This document shows, piece by piece, positions 48,121 to 57,030 of a stretch of DNA of 64,000 nt. A program made the position numbers and the translations under genes. Under the pieces are notes generated by a model, which saw nothing but the letters and a program-made list of their open reading frames with translations, made no database searches and was not told the origin of the DNA. The stretch's first letter is position 1. Every line of letters begins with the position of its first letter. The DNA lies in assembly GCA_019636375.1 (NCBI GenBank), contig JAHBXS010000001.1:62001-126000 (forward strand). Reading direction: 5' to 3'. Source of the stretch: Pirellulaceae bacterium (GTDB lineage: Bacteria > Planctomycetota > Planctomycetia > Pirellulales > Pirellulaceae).

Positions 48121-48324
48121 ATGGTCGTCATTAGCCGCCACAAGGATGAATCAATCACGTTAGAAACGCCCGACGGAAAACTGGTCGTTGTCTCGGTGGT
48201 TGAAATTCGAGGAGACAAAGTTCGCCTTAGCATCGATACTGACCCGCCCAGCGATTTGCGTGAGTTGAGCGTGCATCGAAAAGAGGTTCTCGAAGCCATC
48301 AAACGGACTAACTTTCCGCGATAA
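48121..48324 (+). CDS. csrA: Carbon storage regulator, mRNA-binding translational repressor
   Basis: 67 residues. Family pattern: MVVISRHKDESITLE (usual MLILTRKxGESI), then VVSVVEIRGDKVRLSID and LSVHRKEVLEAI, with the RNA-binding VHR. It is a few residues longer than the usual 61, owing to an insertion around TPDGKL. CsrA binds GGA motifs near ribosome binding sites and controls carbon storage, motility or flagellin. No fliW or flagellar genes are near; the orphan setting leaves its targets open. Confidence 0.93.
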   Translation: MVVISRHKDESITLETPDGKLVVVSVVEIRGDKVRLSIDTDPPSDLRELSVHRKEVLEAIKRTNFPR

Positions 48325-48480
48325 AACGGGATGGTCGATGTCGGCGGGCGGAATTCGACTGATGGCCGTTTCGGGCATTTGATTCGAAATTGGATTTGTC
48401 GAAAAATCCTCGTTTTGTTACGCTAGCCTGAATGTGGAGTCCCCGTTCAGGCACTTGGCAAGGCGATCGTCGAGACATCC

Positions 48481-50064
48481 TTGAAATCCGAAATCCCAAT
48501 TCTTCCGCAGTCCCCAACGGCATGGTCGGGCGTTATTGCGTTTGATCTGCGTAGCCTAGCGATCTTTCGAGTCGCGGTGGGGTTGCTCTTGATTTGCGAT
48601 ACGGTGATGCGTTGGCCCGATTTGCATGCACTGTATTCGGACGACGGATATTTCACTCGCGACATGGTGAACCATTATTATTCGCATTTCACGGGAACGG
48701 ATTGGCGGTCGTGGATGTGGTCGCTGCACTTATTTCGGGGGGAACTCGAATGGGCGCAAGGATTGTTTGTCGCTCAAGCGGTTTGCGGTGCGTTCCTCAT
48801 AGTTGGTTTCGGGACTCGCTTTTGGACGATTGCCGCGTGGGTCTTGGTGGTATCGGCTCATATTCGTAGTCCATTGGCGATCACTGGGGCGGACTACATT
48901 CTCAAACTGATGTTGTTTTGGGCGATGTTTTTGCCGTTGGGTAAACGGTGGTCGCTGGACAGTCTTTTTGCTCGTAAACGTCTCACGAAGACTCAAGTGG
49001 GTGGAGGTTTGGAAAACGCTTTTCCGAATTGGGTCGTTTCTTGTGGCACGGCAGGTTATTTGGTTCAACTGTTCATGATCTACTTTTGCACGGGAGAGGC
49101 AAAGTGGAACCAGATTTGGTGGCAGGGAGAGGCGATGCACTACGTTTTGCACTTGGACATTCACTGCCGGCCCAATGCACAACAACTTTTGCAGTATCCT
49201 TTCTTGGTCAGGCTCATTGCCTGGGGGACACTGTTCATCGAGTTGGTCCTAATTTGGTTGTTATTTTCCCCTTGGAAGACGAGTTTGTGCCGGTTGGTGA
49301 ACTTGTTCGCCTATTGGTCGTTCCATTTGGGAATTTTGATTTGGATGTCGATCGGACTTTTCCCGTGGATTTGTTTTGCCTTGTGGTTGCCGCTTGTGCC
49401 GGCGGTGTTTTGGGATCGTGTTTGCCGAATGGCGGAACAGGCAGTACCGATAATGCCTCCAACCGGAATTCGAAGATACTGCAATGGCGTGGCCCAAGGT
49501 TTTTGCGGTGTCATGATCTGTCTTGTGGTCTATTGGAATGTCCTCAATTTCGATTCGCTGGAATACAAGAAAGAGGATATTCCCACCCCAATCATAAGGT
49601 TGGCTCAACTAACGGCATTCGATCAACGTTTTCAAATGTTCGGCATTCCCCCTAAAATCGCGGCTTGGTTTGTCTATGAAGCACGACTCAAAGATGGCTC
49701 GCGAGTCGATCTGTTTCGGCCTGGCAACAAACTCGAATTTGAGAAACCGAAGTCGGTGCTCTTGACGATTCCGACGCACAATTGGCGTCAGTTGCATCGC
49801 AATTTAACCTATGAATCAATGGAGCCGTTTCGCAATGGACTGCTTGAGTACCAAGTGAAAATGTGGAATCGGTCTCACGACGAGGACAAACAAGTCGTCC
49901 ATGCGAAATTGCATTGTTACTTGTATGAGACAGGGCCTGAGCAAGAAAAACGCTCGACGAGCCCCCGAATTTGGCAGGTTTGGAACTCACCCACTCAACG
50001 CGCAAGTCCGTTGCTCGATGAATTGCTGGATCGACTGCAAGACAATCCGAACTTGCCCTTTTGA
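48481..50064 (+). CDS. HTTM-domain membrane protein (vitamin K-dependent carboxylase-like)
   Basis: 527 residues. Horizontally transferred transmembrane domain: LRSLAIFRVAVGLLLICDTV, YSDDGYFTRD, and repeated helices up to residue 350. A C-terminal soluble part (about 385-527) starts near QMFGIPPKIAAWFV. HTTM proteins resemble gamma-glutamyl carboxylase; bacterial roles are mostly unproven. Only a TTG start is available at 48481 before the domain, so the start is uncertain. The next gene follows after 13 bp. Confidence 0.85.
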   Translation: MKSEIPILPQSPTAWSGVIAFDLRSLAIFRVAVGLLLICDTVMRWPDLHALYSDDGYFTRDMVNHYYSHFTGTDWRSWMWSLHLFRGELEWAQGLFVAQAVCGAFLIVGFGTRFWTIAAWVLVVSAHIRSPLAITGADYILKLMLFWAMFLPLGKRWSLDSLFARKRLTKTQVGGGLENAFPNWVVSCGTAGYLVQLFMIYFCTGEAKWNQIWWQGEAMHYVLHLDIHCRPNAQQLLQYPFLVRLIAWGTLFIELVLIWLLFSPWKTSLCRLVNLFAYWSFHLGILIWMSIGLFPWICFALWLPLVPAVFWDRVCRMAEQAVPIMPPTGIRRYCNGVAQGFCGVMICLVVYWNVLNFDSLEYKKEDIPTPIIRLAQLTAFDQRFQMFGIPPKIAAWFVYEARLKDGSRVDLFRPGNKLEFEKPKSVLLTIPTHNWRQLHRNLTYESMEPFRNGLLEYQVKMWNRSHDEDKQVVHAKLHCYLYETGPEQEKRSTSPRIWQVWNSPTQRASPLLDELLDRLQDNPNLPF

Positions 50065-50077
50065 GAATGGATGACCA

Positions 50078-51124
50078 TTGAAGTACGCAATCATCACGAT
50101 CAAAATCCTGATATCGGCGGCCTTGTTGACCTATTTGGTTAACAAGGCACATCGCAATGACCAGTTCGAATTTTTGTTTTCCAGCAGCAAGCAATGGAGT
50201 TGGCTCCTGGTTGCTTTTCTGTTGGTGGTATTAGCTCATTTGATCAATTTCGTCCGTTGGTGGACGCTGGCGCGGGACCTGAGCTTGAACATGCGATTGA
50301 TGGATGCGATGAAAATCGGATTCGTCACACAATTTTTTGGTTTGGTTGCGTTTGGAGTTGTTGGTTCGGATACCGCGCGAGCCTATTACGCCATGCGACA
50401 CATGCCCGGCAAAAAAGCCTATGCTGTCGCTTCAGTTTTTTTTGATCGACTGATTGGCCTGTTGACCATGATGGGGTGTGCTGGGATCGGTTATTGGCTC
50501 AATGATTGGCAAGCCTTGAAAGGAGTCGGTGACGAGAAGCTGGTTTTAGGATTGCAGTCGATGTGCTGGTTGCTTTGGTGGGTGGCGATTTTGGGGTTCG
50601 TCGGGCTATTTGCGGCGGTCTATTTGCCGAAGCGATTGTTGTTGCGCGTCTACGAATGGTCGTTAAATACGAAGTGGATCGGTGGTGTGTTGGGGCGATT
50701 GGTCAAAGTCCTGATCATGTTCCGCGAGCGTAAACTGTCGATTCTGATTGCAATTTTTTACAGTTTGTTGATCAACTTTGTGTTTGTATTAGCAATTGAC
50801 TCGGTGGGAAGATTTGTAGGCGGAAACCGGCCTACCTTAGAGCAACATGTCGTCATTGCTCCCATTTCCATGATTGCGAATTGCGTTCCGCTGCCCGGCG
50901 GATTGGGGGGAATGGAGGCTGTTTTGGATTTGCAATATCAGGCTTTGACGGCGAAATCGGAGCCTACGGCGGATGATGGGGTGATGGTGCCGAAGTCGGT
51001 CGGAGTTGTCGTGGGTTTTGGATTTCGAGCTACCTTGCTCGGGATAGCGCTGATTGGGGCGTTGTTATGGTTGAGCCTATCTGCAAATGAACGCCGCTCG
51101 CTTAAGGGTGAATCCGGCGAGTAG
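50078..51124 (+). CDS. Lysylphosphatidylglycerol synthetase TM-region-like (UPF0104/AglD) protein
   Basis: 348 residues of LPG_synthase_TM type. The N-terminus LITYLVNKAHRNDQFEF-like region and the LLVVLAHLINFVRW segment are followed by the family's GVVGSDTARAYY and ASVFFDRLIGL, and the C-terminal PLPGGLGGMEAV. About eight helices. Family members act as lipid flippases or membrane parts of lipid-modifying enzymes. TTG start at 50078, downstream of and likely co-transcribed with the HTTM gene. Confidence 0.85.
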   Translation: MKYAIITIKILISAALLTYLVNKAHRNDQFEFLFSSSKQWSWLLVAFLLVVLAHLINFVRWWTLARDLSLNMRLMDAMKIGFVTQFFGLVAFGVVGSDTARAYYAMRHMPGKKAYAVASVFFDRLIGLLTMMGCAGIGYWLNDWQALKGVGDEKLVLGLQSMCWLLWWVAILGFVGLFAAVYLPKRLLLRVYEWSLNTKWIGGVLGRLVKVLIMFRERKLSILIAIFYSLLINFVFVLAIDSVGRFVGGNRPTLEQHVVIAPISMIANCVPLPGGLGGMEAVLDLQYQALTAKSEPTADDGVMVPKSVGVVVGFGFRATLLGIALIGALLWLSLSANERRSLKGESGE

Positions 51125-51164
51125 TTCTTTGGAATTATAGCGTTAACAGGTGCCGATTTTTAAA

Positions 51165-52550
51165 TCAGTTCGCACGCATTCGTTCCACGATTTTTTGCAT
51201 TTCGCGTTTTAGAGAGGGCGAATCGGCGAGCTCGACGGCCCGATTTTCAGTCAGCATTGCGGGGCGAGTTCGCCCGGCCGCTCGCATAATGAGGGCTTGA
51301 TGCAACAATGCCTCGCAACGCAAATCTGTTGGCATTTGGGCATCATCAGCGAAATTATCGAGAATTCGCAGGGCCTCCTCATCGCGACTTTGTTTCACCA
51401 ACAAATCGGCCTTGGCTCCCACCAATTCGATCATCACATCAGGTCGAAAACGAGCCCGCAATAATGCCTCGTCAAAAACCTTCAGAGCCTGATCGGTTTT
51501 GCCTTGGTTCGCCAAGACATGTCCCAAAGTGAGCTTAAGTAATAGATGTTCGCCTGGCTCGTTTAGAAGTTGACTAATTTGTGAGAGGGCCGTTTCGGAT
51601 TGGTCCGCTGCAATGAGTTGCATGAACTTTTTGACAAGCAATCGCTCGCGAGTATCGTTGGTTATCCCTGGCATTTGCAACAGTTCCTCCATCAGAGCCT
51701 CTGCGGCCGCGAACTGTTTAGACTTTTGCAAAAGCTGCAATTTAATTTGAAGGATTTCAAATTTCTGCTCGTTGGGAAGCTTCACTTCGGCGATGACCTC
51801 ATCGATGAACGCGATCGCACGTTCAGGTCGATCAAGTTGGCTGATGGCCATGACATCGGCAAGGATAATTTTCCGCATTTCGGCATCTTGTTCAGCGAAA
51901 TACTTCTCACGGAGCTTAAGGCGGTTATCGGCATCTATTTTTGCGATGACTTCGCGTTGTTCGGTGTAGTATAGGTTTACGATGTCGAGTTCGATTTCAG
52001 AAAGCCCTTGATCGAGAAAACGTGCGCGATCTTCGTCGTTTTCAGCCCCCGCCGCACGAGCAAAAGCTTCGTCACGTCGCAGACGTTTATTGCGAAGTTC
52101 ATCGAGCGATTTCAGGAATGGACCGGGCCCTCCTTCGCTGTAGCCCATAAATCCGATAGGTCGCAGTTCAACATCGGCGACGACGACCGTAGGAAACTGC
52201 TTGACTCCGTAGCGGTTGGCCCATGTTTCGTTGCGGGCTTGTTGTTCCTCCGGAAGGGGCGTGTGTTTAGGGAAATCGATGATTACCAAAATGAAATTCT
52301 TTTTGGCAGAATCTAAAAACTCTGCTTGGCTAAAAACCTCGCCATCCAGTTTCCGGCAGGGGGGGCACCAATCTGATCCTGTGAAAAACAGGAACAAGTC
52401 CCGTCCCTCTTGTTTCGAGAGTTTAATCGCGGCATCGATATCGTCCGTAAAGCCACCGGCCTCTTGCGCCTCTAGCGGAACAACAAACAGCAAAAACAAC
52501 ACCGCCCCCAAGCACTGGATTCCAAACACAGGCATCCTCTTCATCATCAC
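51165..52550 (-). CDS. Exported thioredoxin-fold protein with TPR-like C-terminus
   Basis: 461 residues; signal peptide to about residue 28. The thioredoxin fold (about 35-150) has GSDWCPPC (Cys62, Cys65) and the cis-Pro loop KQFPTVVV. The C-terminal 300 residues are helical repeats with TPR-like spacing (for example ALKVFDEALLRARFRPD). Likely a periplasmic disulfide reductase that docks on partners by its repeats. Single gene, convergent with the LPG-synthase-like gene. Confidence 0.85.
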   Translation of the reverse strand: MMMKRMPVFGIQCLGAVLFLLFVVPLEAQEAGGFTDDIDAAIKLSKQEGRDLFLFFTGSDWCPPCRKLDGEVFSQAEFLDSAKKNFILVIIDFPKHTPLPEEQQARNETWANRYGVKQFPTVVVADVELRPIGFMGYSEGGPGPFLKSLDELRNKRLRRDEAFARAAGAENDEDRARFLDQGLSEIELDIVNLYYTEQREVIAKIDADNRLKLREKYFAEQDAEMRKIILADVMAISQLDRPERAIAFIDEVIAEVKLPNEQKFEILQIKLQLLQKSKQFAAAEALMEELLQMPGITNDTRERLLVKKFMQLIAADQSETALSQISQLLNEPGEHLLLKLTLGHVLANQGKTDQALKVFDEALLRARFRPDVMIELVGAKADLLVKQSRDEEALRILDNFADDAQMPTDLRCEALLHQALIMRAAGRTRPAMLTENRAVELADSPSLKREMQKIVERMRAN

Positions 52551-52717
52551 ATGCTCCTGAAAAAATGAACGTCGCCGTTTTAGACGAATGTTATGGGAAA
52601 AAAGTGCGGGGTGAAAAACTCTTTGTTGAACGTTTTAATTCGACCTCTCCGTCCGTGTAAACTGAGACTCGAAGTCCATCCATTATCGTAGGCGTTTGCG
52701 ACAATTCTGGCAATCAA

Positions 52718-53140
52718 TCAGGGGGCCTCGCGGTAGGCTTCGATTTCGAATGGGTTTTCACGGTAGGGGTCGCGGCCTTGAATTAAAAGGACAAGGGACC
52801 AGCCCAAATAGGCCGGAATAAAAAGCGGGCCCCACCGTTCATATTGCCGAACGTGGACATGCTCATGTGCTCGGACTCGCTGTAATAACTCGTCCGTCAT
52901 CCCCAAAATCACATGCCCAATAGTGATTGCCGCGATGGGGCCATTGGGCAACTTGGAAAAAATCCCAATTCCCCTTCCTGCTGAAAACTCAAGTGCGCCA
53001 CCAACCAACTTGGCCTTGCCGCCTAAAGCCAGAAGAACGACGCCTCCCAGCAGTCCCAAACAGGAATTGGGTGAGGTCCAAGCGATTTTGAGGGCTTTGA
53101 CGATTATCGAGATAAAATTAGTTTTTGCGAACGTAGCCAT
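52718..53140 (-). CDS. Small membrane protein with HEXXH motif
   Basis: 140 residues from ATG 53140; a longer frame to 53305 adds an unlikely leader. A hydrophobic segment (about 25-45) precedes RAHEHVHVRQYERWGPLFIPAYLGW. HEHVH fits the HEXXH zinc-protease core, in the style of DUF4157-like HELTHVVQ. It is too small for a known complete metalloprotease, so it may be a minimal or inactive member. No neighbour gives it a job. Confidence 0.6.
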   Translation of the reverse strand: MATFAKTNFISIIVKALKIAWTSPNSCLGLLGGVVLLALGGKAKLVGGALEFSAGRGIGIFSKLPNGPIAAITIGHVILGMTDELLQRVRAHEHVHVRQYERWGPLFIPAYLGWSLVLLIQGRDPYRENPFEIEAYREAP

Positions 53141-53505
53141 AATGACAAGTGTACGACACGCAACGTATTTTTTCCATTCACTAGCACACAATCCGTATTT
53201 TGCTGCGAATTCTCGGGACGTTAAGACGAATCCGCTAAAAACGGGCGAAAGTTGGCGAAAGAGCGACGCAACTCTTTTTCCAAAAGCTGTTTGAATGTTA
53301 CACAAACTGCTGCGTTGAGTTCCTGATTTTCCAATCGCAGCGCTCGGATAAACCTTTCGGGTGACCGCAGTTTGAACCGAGCCACTTTGGCGCTCAACCG
53401 ATTTAAAGAAGTACGATCAAAGTTGGTTTTCGACAGATCGTCAACACTTACTGCGCGGCGACAGAAAGCCCGCAAACAAGACCGACAAATTCCAAGGAGG
53501 GAATT
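53141..53505. other. Intergenic region upstream of the second protease pair
   Basis: 365 bp. An 84-codon minus-strand ORF (53221-53475) lacks a ribosome binding site and recognisable features and is not called. AAGGAGGG at about 53493-53500 is a near-perfect Shine-Dalgarno that fixes the TTG start at 53506. Confidence 0.5.
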
Positions 53506-54522
53506 TTGTACCTTACGCTCTTATCTCAAAGGGAACGTCCACGCGTGTCGCGATTCGTTTCGGTCCTTTTAGTCGGCATCGTGGTCTGTCTGGTCGGGCA
53601 CTCAAATGTCATCGCCAATGAAGACCTGCCTAGTGTTCGAGAATTGCTGGAGATTCAGCGAAAAATCGAAGCTACGATCAGCAAGGCGATGCCAGCCGTT
53701 GTCGCTATCAGCGATGGCGAGGGGTTTGGAAGTGGGGTGGTCATTTCGCCCCAAGGTTTGATCCTCACAGCCGGTCACGTGGTGAACGCGAGCCATGGCG
53801 AATTGGAGATTTTTTTTCCCAGTGGAGTCACAACAACGGCACGAATCGTGGGCTTCAATTTAGATGTTGACGCCGCGATGTTGCAAATTACTGAAGCTGG
53901 AAACTGGCCGCACGTTGGCTTAGCTGCAGAAGGCACCTCCAAGATCGGAGACTGGGTCGTTTGCCTTGGTCACTCTGGTGGATACGAGGTCGGCCGCAAG
54001 CCTCCCGTAAGAACGGGCCGAATTTTGGAGTATCGTCAGCACTTGTTAGTTACCGATGCAGCCTTGATTGGCGGCGACTCGGGTGGTCCCTTGCTGAATC
54101 TCAATGGAGAGGTGATCGGAATTCATAGCTCCATTGGAGATTTGATCTCCGAGAATCGCCATGTCCAGATCGGTCAATTTCGCCGCGATTGGGAACGCAT
54201 GGCGCGTGGGCAGCGTTGGGGGAAATTGCTTGAGTTCAAGGAACCAGCCCCTCAACCTGAACGCCGTGTGCGGCTGGGAATCGAAATGGACAATCGGGGA
54301 GATCGGGTCTATCTCAAATCGGTCAATGCGAACTCGCCAGCCGAACGAGGTGGTTTAAAGCCAGGCGATGTATTGCGACGTGTTGATGGCCAACCAATCA
54401 CCAATTCAAAACAATTGATCAATATCCTGTCCGAAAAGCGCCCTGGCGATTTCATCACGGTTGATATCGAACGGCGAGACCAACTGTTGGCGACCAGGAT
54501 TGTTTTGGAAGAAACACGTTAA
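53506..54522 (+). CDS. Trypsin-like serine protease with PDZ domain, intact triad
   Basis: 338 residues; TTG start preceded by AAGGAGGG. A hydrophobic signal segment (about 17-37) is followed by a DegS-like protease domain: His91 (TAGHVV), Asp122 (LDVDAAML) and Ser192 (GGDSGGPL). The C-terminal PDZ (about 245-335) includes ANSPAERGGLKPGDVLRRVDG. Likely periplasmic. A degenerate relative follows 57 bp downstream on the same strand, repeating the active-plus-dead pattern of the operon at 28802-37669. Confidence 0.9.
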   Translation: MYLTLLSQRERPRVSRFVSVLLVGIVVCLVGHSNVIANEDLPSVRELLEIQRKIEATISKAMPAVVAISDGEGFGSGVVISPQGLILTAGHVVNASHGELEIFFPSGVTTTARIVGFNLDVDAAMLQITEAGNWPHVGLAAEGTSKIGDWVVCLGHSGGYEVGRKPPVRTGRILEYRQHLLVTDAALIGGDSGGPLLNLNGEVIGIHSSIGDLISENRHVQIGQFRRDWERMARGQRWGKLLEFKEPAPQPERRVRLGIEMDNRGDRVYLKSVNANSPAERGGLKPGDVLRRVDGQPITNSKQLINILSEKRPGDFITVDIERRDQLLATRIVLEETR

Positions 54523-54579
54523 TCAATACGAGTTTCGGACCAGAGAACTCAACAGGCTGAATTCAACTTGAGAGCAACG

Positions 54580-55854
54580 ATGCGAAAACCTTCGAACACC
54601 TTTGGCAAACTTTTCACGCTCGTTTGCGTCGCCCTAATTTATGTATTGCCTAGTATTCATTCAGCGTCTGCTCAAGACCTAAACGACGAACTGCGAAAGT
54701 TGTTCATCGAAATCAAAGACGACTTCGATCCAGACCTGAAAAAGAAAATCGAAGATGCCTTGCAAAAAGACACCGACCGAATTCGCTTTACGGCAGACGA
54801 ATTTCAACGCTTTCGCTCACATCCGATCAACCCATTCGACGGGCTTGACGAAGTCGATTTGAAGTCGATTCGCGGGACGATCGAACTCAAATTTGAAATT
54901 CCAACGGTTCGAAATCGTACGATTGGAAAACACGAGCGACAAAGTCCCGCGTTGCTCGGGCAATTGACAGGTGTCGTCGCGAACTGCCAAGAGTTCACCG
55001 TTGACATCTTAGACAACAAATCAGAGCTTTGTTTGGGGATTGTGATCGATACGCGAGGCACCGTTCTTACGAAGCTAAGCGAAGTTGAAAAACGTTCGAA
55101 TTTGTCGGTTCGCGACTACAGGGGCGTGGTTTATAACGCTACTTTGGGGCCGAAAGACGAAGAGAACGATCTCGTGTTGCTTAGCACTTCGGCGACAACG
55201 CTTCGTCCAATTCAATTCTCCGAACGGCAACCAGCAATGGGGGAATTTTTGATAACGCCTAGTACTGCCGGACGGGCGATCGGAATCGGGTCTTACAGTC
55301 ATCCGCCTCGCTCTCTCGCTTCTTCGGAACGAGGTTTTTTGGGGGTGATTCCTCGTAACCTCAATCAAGGGGTTGAGATTACGGAGTTGACTCCAGGCGG
55401 TGCTGCTGAGTATGCGGGGCTTCGAGTCGGCGACATCATTCGCAAGGCCAACCAAAAACCGATGACGGATGTCTCAAACTTGGTAGCTGAAGTGCAACGA
55501 CGTCGCGCCGGTGAAAAAATGGAAATCGAGTTTGTTCGAAATGGCTCTTTGCAATCAGCGACCGTGACGTTGGCGGGGATTAACCTCTCTTCCGAGAAGG
55601 CGGCTCGCTTCAAGATGATGAATCGTCTGGGCGCGATCCCAAGCACACGCGGTTCGGATTTTCCGTGGGTCTTCCAGCACGACACGCCGCTTTTGCCAGA
55701 ACAATGCGGTGGCCCGATTCTCGATATCGAAGGGAACGTTCTGGGAATTAACATCGCGCGACAAGGCCGAGTTGCCTCATTGGCAATCCCGACGGCTCAT
55801 CTTCAAACCATTGTCGATCAACTTCGGCAACAGTCGATTGCATCACTGAAGTAA
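54580..55854 (+). CDS. Degenerate trypsin-fold protein with PDZ domain inside the second barrel
   Basis: 424 residues from ATG 54580 (in-frame TTG at 54568 is possible); signal peptide to about residue 32. The first barrel keeps Asp197 (ENDLVLL), but the His place is Ser167 (VLTKLSEV). A PDZ domain (about 252-332) comes before the nucleophile strand instead of after it. Then FQHDTPLLPEQCGGPILDIEGNVLGINI aligns with the HtrA nucleophile region, with Cys376 in the Ser place, and ends with AIPTAHL. Probably inactive or altered. An insertion of PDZ into the barrel is unusual. Confidence 0.8.
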   Translation: MRKPSNTFGKLFTLVCVALIYVLPSIHSASAQDLNDELRKLFIEIKDDFDPDLKKKIEDALQKDTDRIRFTADEFQRFRSHPINPFDGLDEVDLKSIRGTIELKFEIPTVRNRTIGKHERQSPALLGQLTGVVANCQEFTVDILDNKSELCLGIVIDTRGTVLTKLSEVEKRSNLSVRDYRGVVYNATLGPKDEENDLVLLSTSATTLRPIQFSERQPAMGEFLITPSTAGRAIGIGSYSHPPRSLASSERGFLGVIPRNLNQGVEITELTPGGAAEYAGLRVGDIIRKANQKPMTDVSNLVAEVQRRRAGEKMEIEFVRNGSLQSATVTLAGINLSSEKAARFKMMNRLGAIPSTRGSDFPWVFQHDTPLLPEQCGGPILDIEGNVLGINIARQGRVASLAIPTAHLQTIVDQLRQQSIASLK

Positions 55855-55903
55855 TTGCATTGCCAATTGATTCTGTCCCTTGATCCGCAAACCAATCGTA
55901 TTC

Positions 55904-56839
55904 TTACTTCAAAACAGCAGTAATCGGGAAATGGTCCGAAGGGACACGTTCGTTGTCGTGTGAACGGTCAATTCCGGCTTCCAAAATTTTCCATTGCGAG
56001 GAAACGGCGATCCAATCGATACGCGGCCCGCTATCAGCCGACAAACGGAACCCATTAAATGTCCCTTCTTTCGACTGACGGTCTGGATGGACGACGCGAT
56101 AGGTGTCGCGTAATGGAGGTGAATCGGCATCTGCGGCACTAAACAACACTTGATACGGTGCCGAGCCCTCGCCCGCATTGAAATCTCCTGTGATTACGAC
56201 TCTGCAATTCTGACCATTTTTACGAATCCATTCAACGATCACCTTCGCGGATTCCACGCGGGCCTCCTCACCGCGATGATCATAATGAGTATTAAGGAAC
56301 AGGATAGGCTCTGCCGATTGCGAGTGCCGATCTCTCAATTTGACCCAGGTCACCATTCGCGGGAGGGAACTGTCCCAACTCTTCGAGCCGACTTGATTCG
56401 GCGTTTCGCTCAACCAAAAATGCCCATGATCAATCGCCTCGAAACGATCGCGGCGATAATAAATCGCCATCATTTCCCCAGCGTCTTTTCCATCGTCTCG
56501 CCCAACGCCGAGAGTTTCATATTCGGCGAATCGCTCGGCGAGAAAATCCCGTTGAACTTTTAGCGTTTCTTGCGTCCCTAACAAGTCGGGAGCAAAGTTC
56601 TTGATCGTCTTAATCAACAACTCCTTGCGTCGTTCCCAGTGATTTTCACCGTCGTTTGCCGTTGCAAAACGCACGTTAAAACTCATGACCCGTATGGTTG
56701 TGGGCGCCCCGTCTGAATGTAGTGTCTGAGCTTGGGTATTGGCCCCTACTCCGAAAAAAGCAATACAGCAGACTAAACGCGTGACGCAAGCTGCCCTCTT
56801 AAGCGGCTGATTTTGTTTGGTAATCGACAGCGTTGACAT
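55904..56839 (-). CDS. Exported endonuclease/exonuclease/phosphatase family protein
   Basis: About 311 residues from ATG 56839 (GGGGAG upstream); a longer start at 56926 is less likely. A signal peptide ends near NTQAQT. EEP-fold motifs are MSFNVRFATAND, LLGTQETL (metal-binding Glu), NTHYDHRGEEARVES, VITGDFNAGEGSAPY and the final PSDHFPI. All catalytic residues of the DNase I-like fold are present. Secretion suggests an extracellular nuclease or phosphatase; the substrate is not clear. Confidence 0.9.
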   Translation of the reverse strand: MSTLSITKQNQPLKRAACVTRLVCCIAFFGVGANTQAQTLHSDGAPTTIRVMSFNVRFATANDGENHWERRKELLIKTIKNFAPDLLGTQETLKVQRDFLAERFAEYETLGVGRDDGKDAGEMMAIYYRRDRFEAIDHGHFWLSETPNQVGSKSWDSSLPRMVTWVKLRDRHSQSAEPILFLNTHYDHRGEEARVESAKVIVEWIRKNGQNCRVVITGDFNAGEGSAPYQVLFSAADADSPPLRDTYRVVHPDRQSKEGTFNGFRLSADSGPRIDWIAVSSQWKILEAGIDRSHDNERVPSDHFPITAVLK

Positions 56840-57030
56840 TTGCTCGCTCCCCGTGAACTGGCGTGAATCTCGGATTCGGTGGTTTTGTCGACTCTTGATC
56901 AGGGATAACTGCTGGTCCTTACACAAACAGAAATCCGCTCTGCACGTGGACTGCGATAGGTCATCGTGATATGATCAAGGGCTTCAGTTTACCATGTTTT
57001 TTTCTCGCGATTGATTCGCGGAGGGTTTTG

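Noticed and set aside
53221-53475. 84-codon minus-strand open frame
   Set aside because: No ribosome binding site or recognisable feature; kept only as a note in the intergenic entry.
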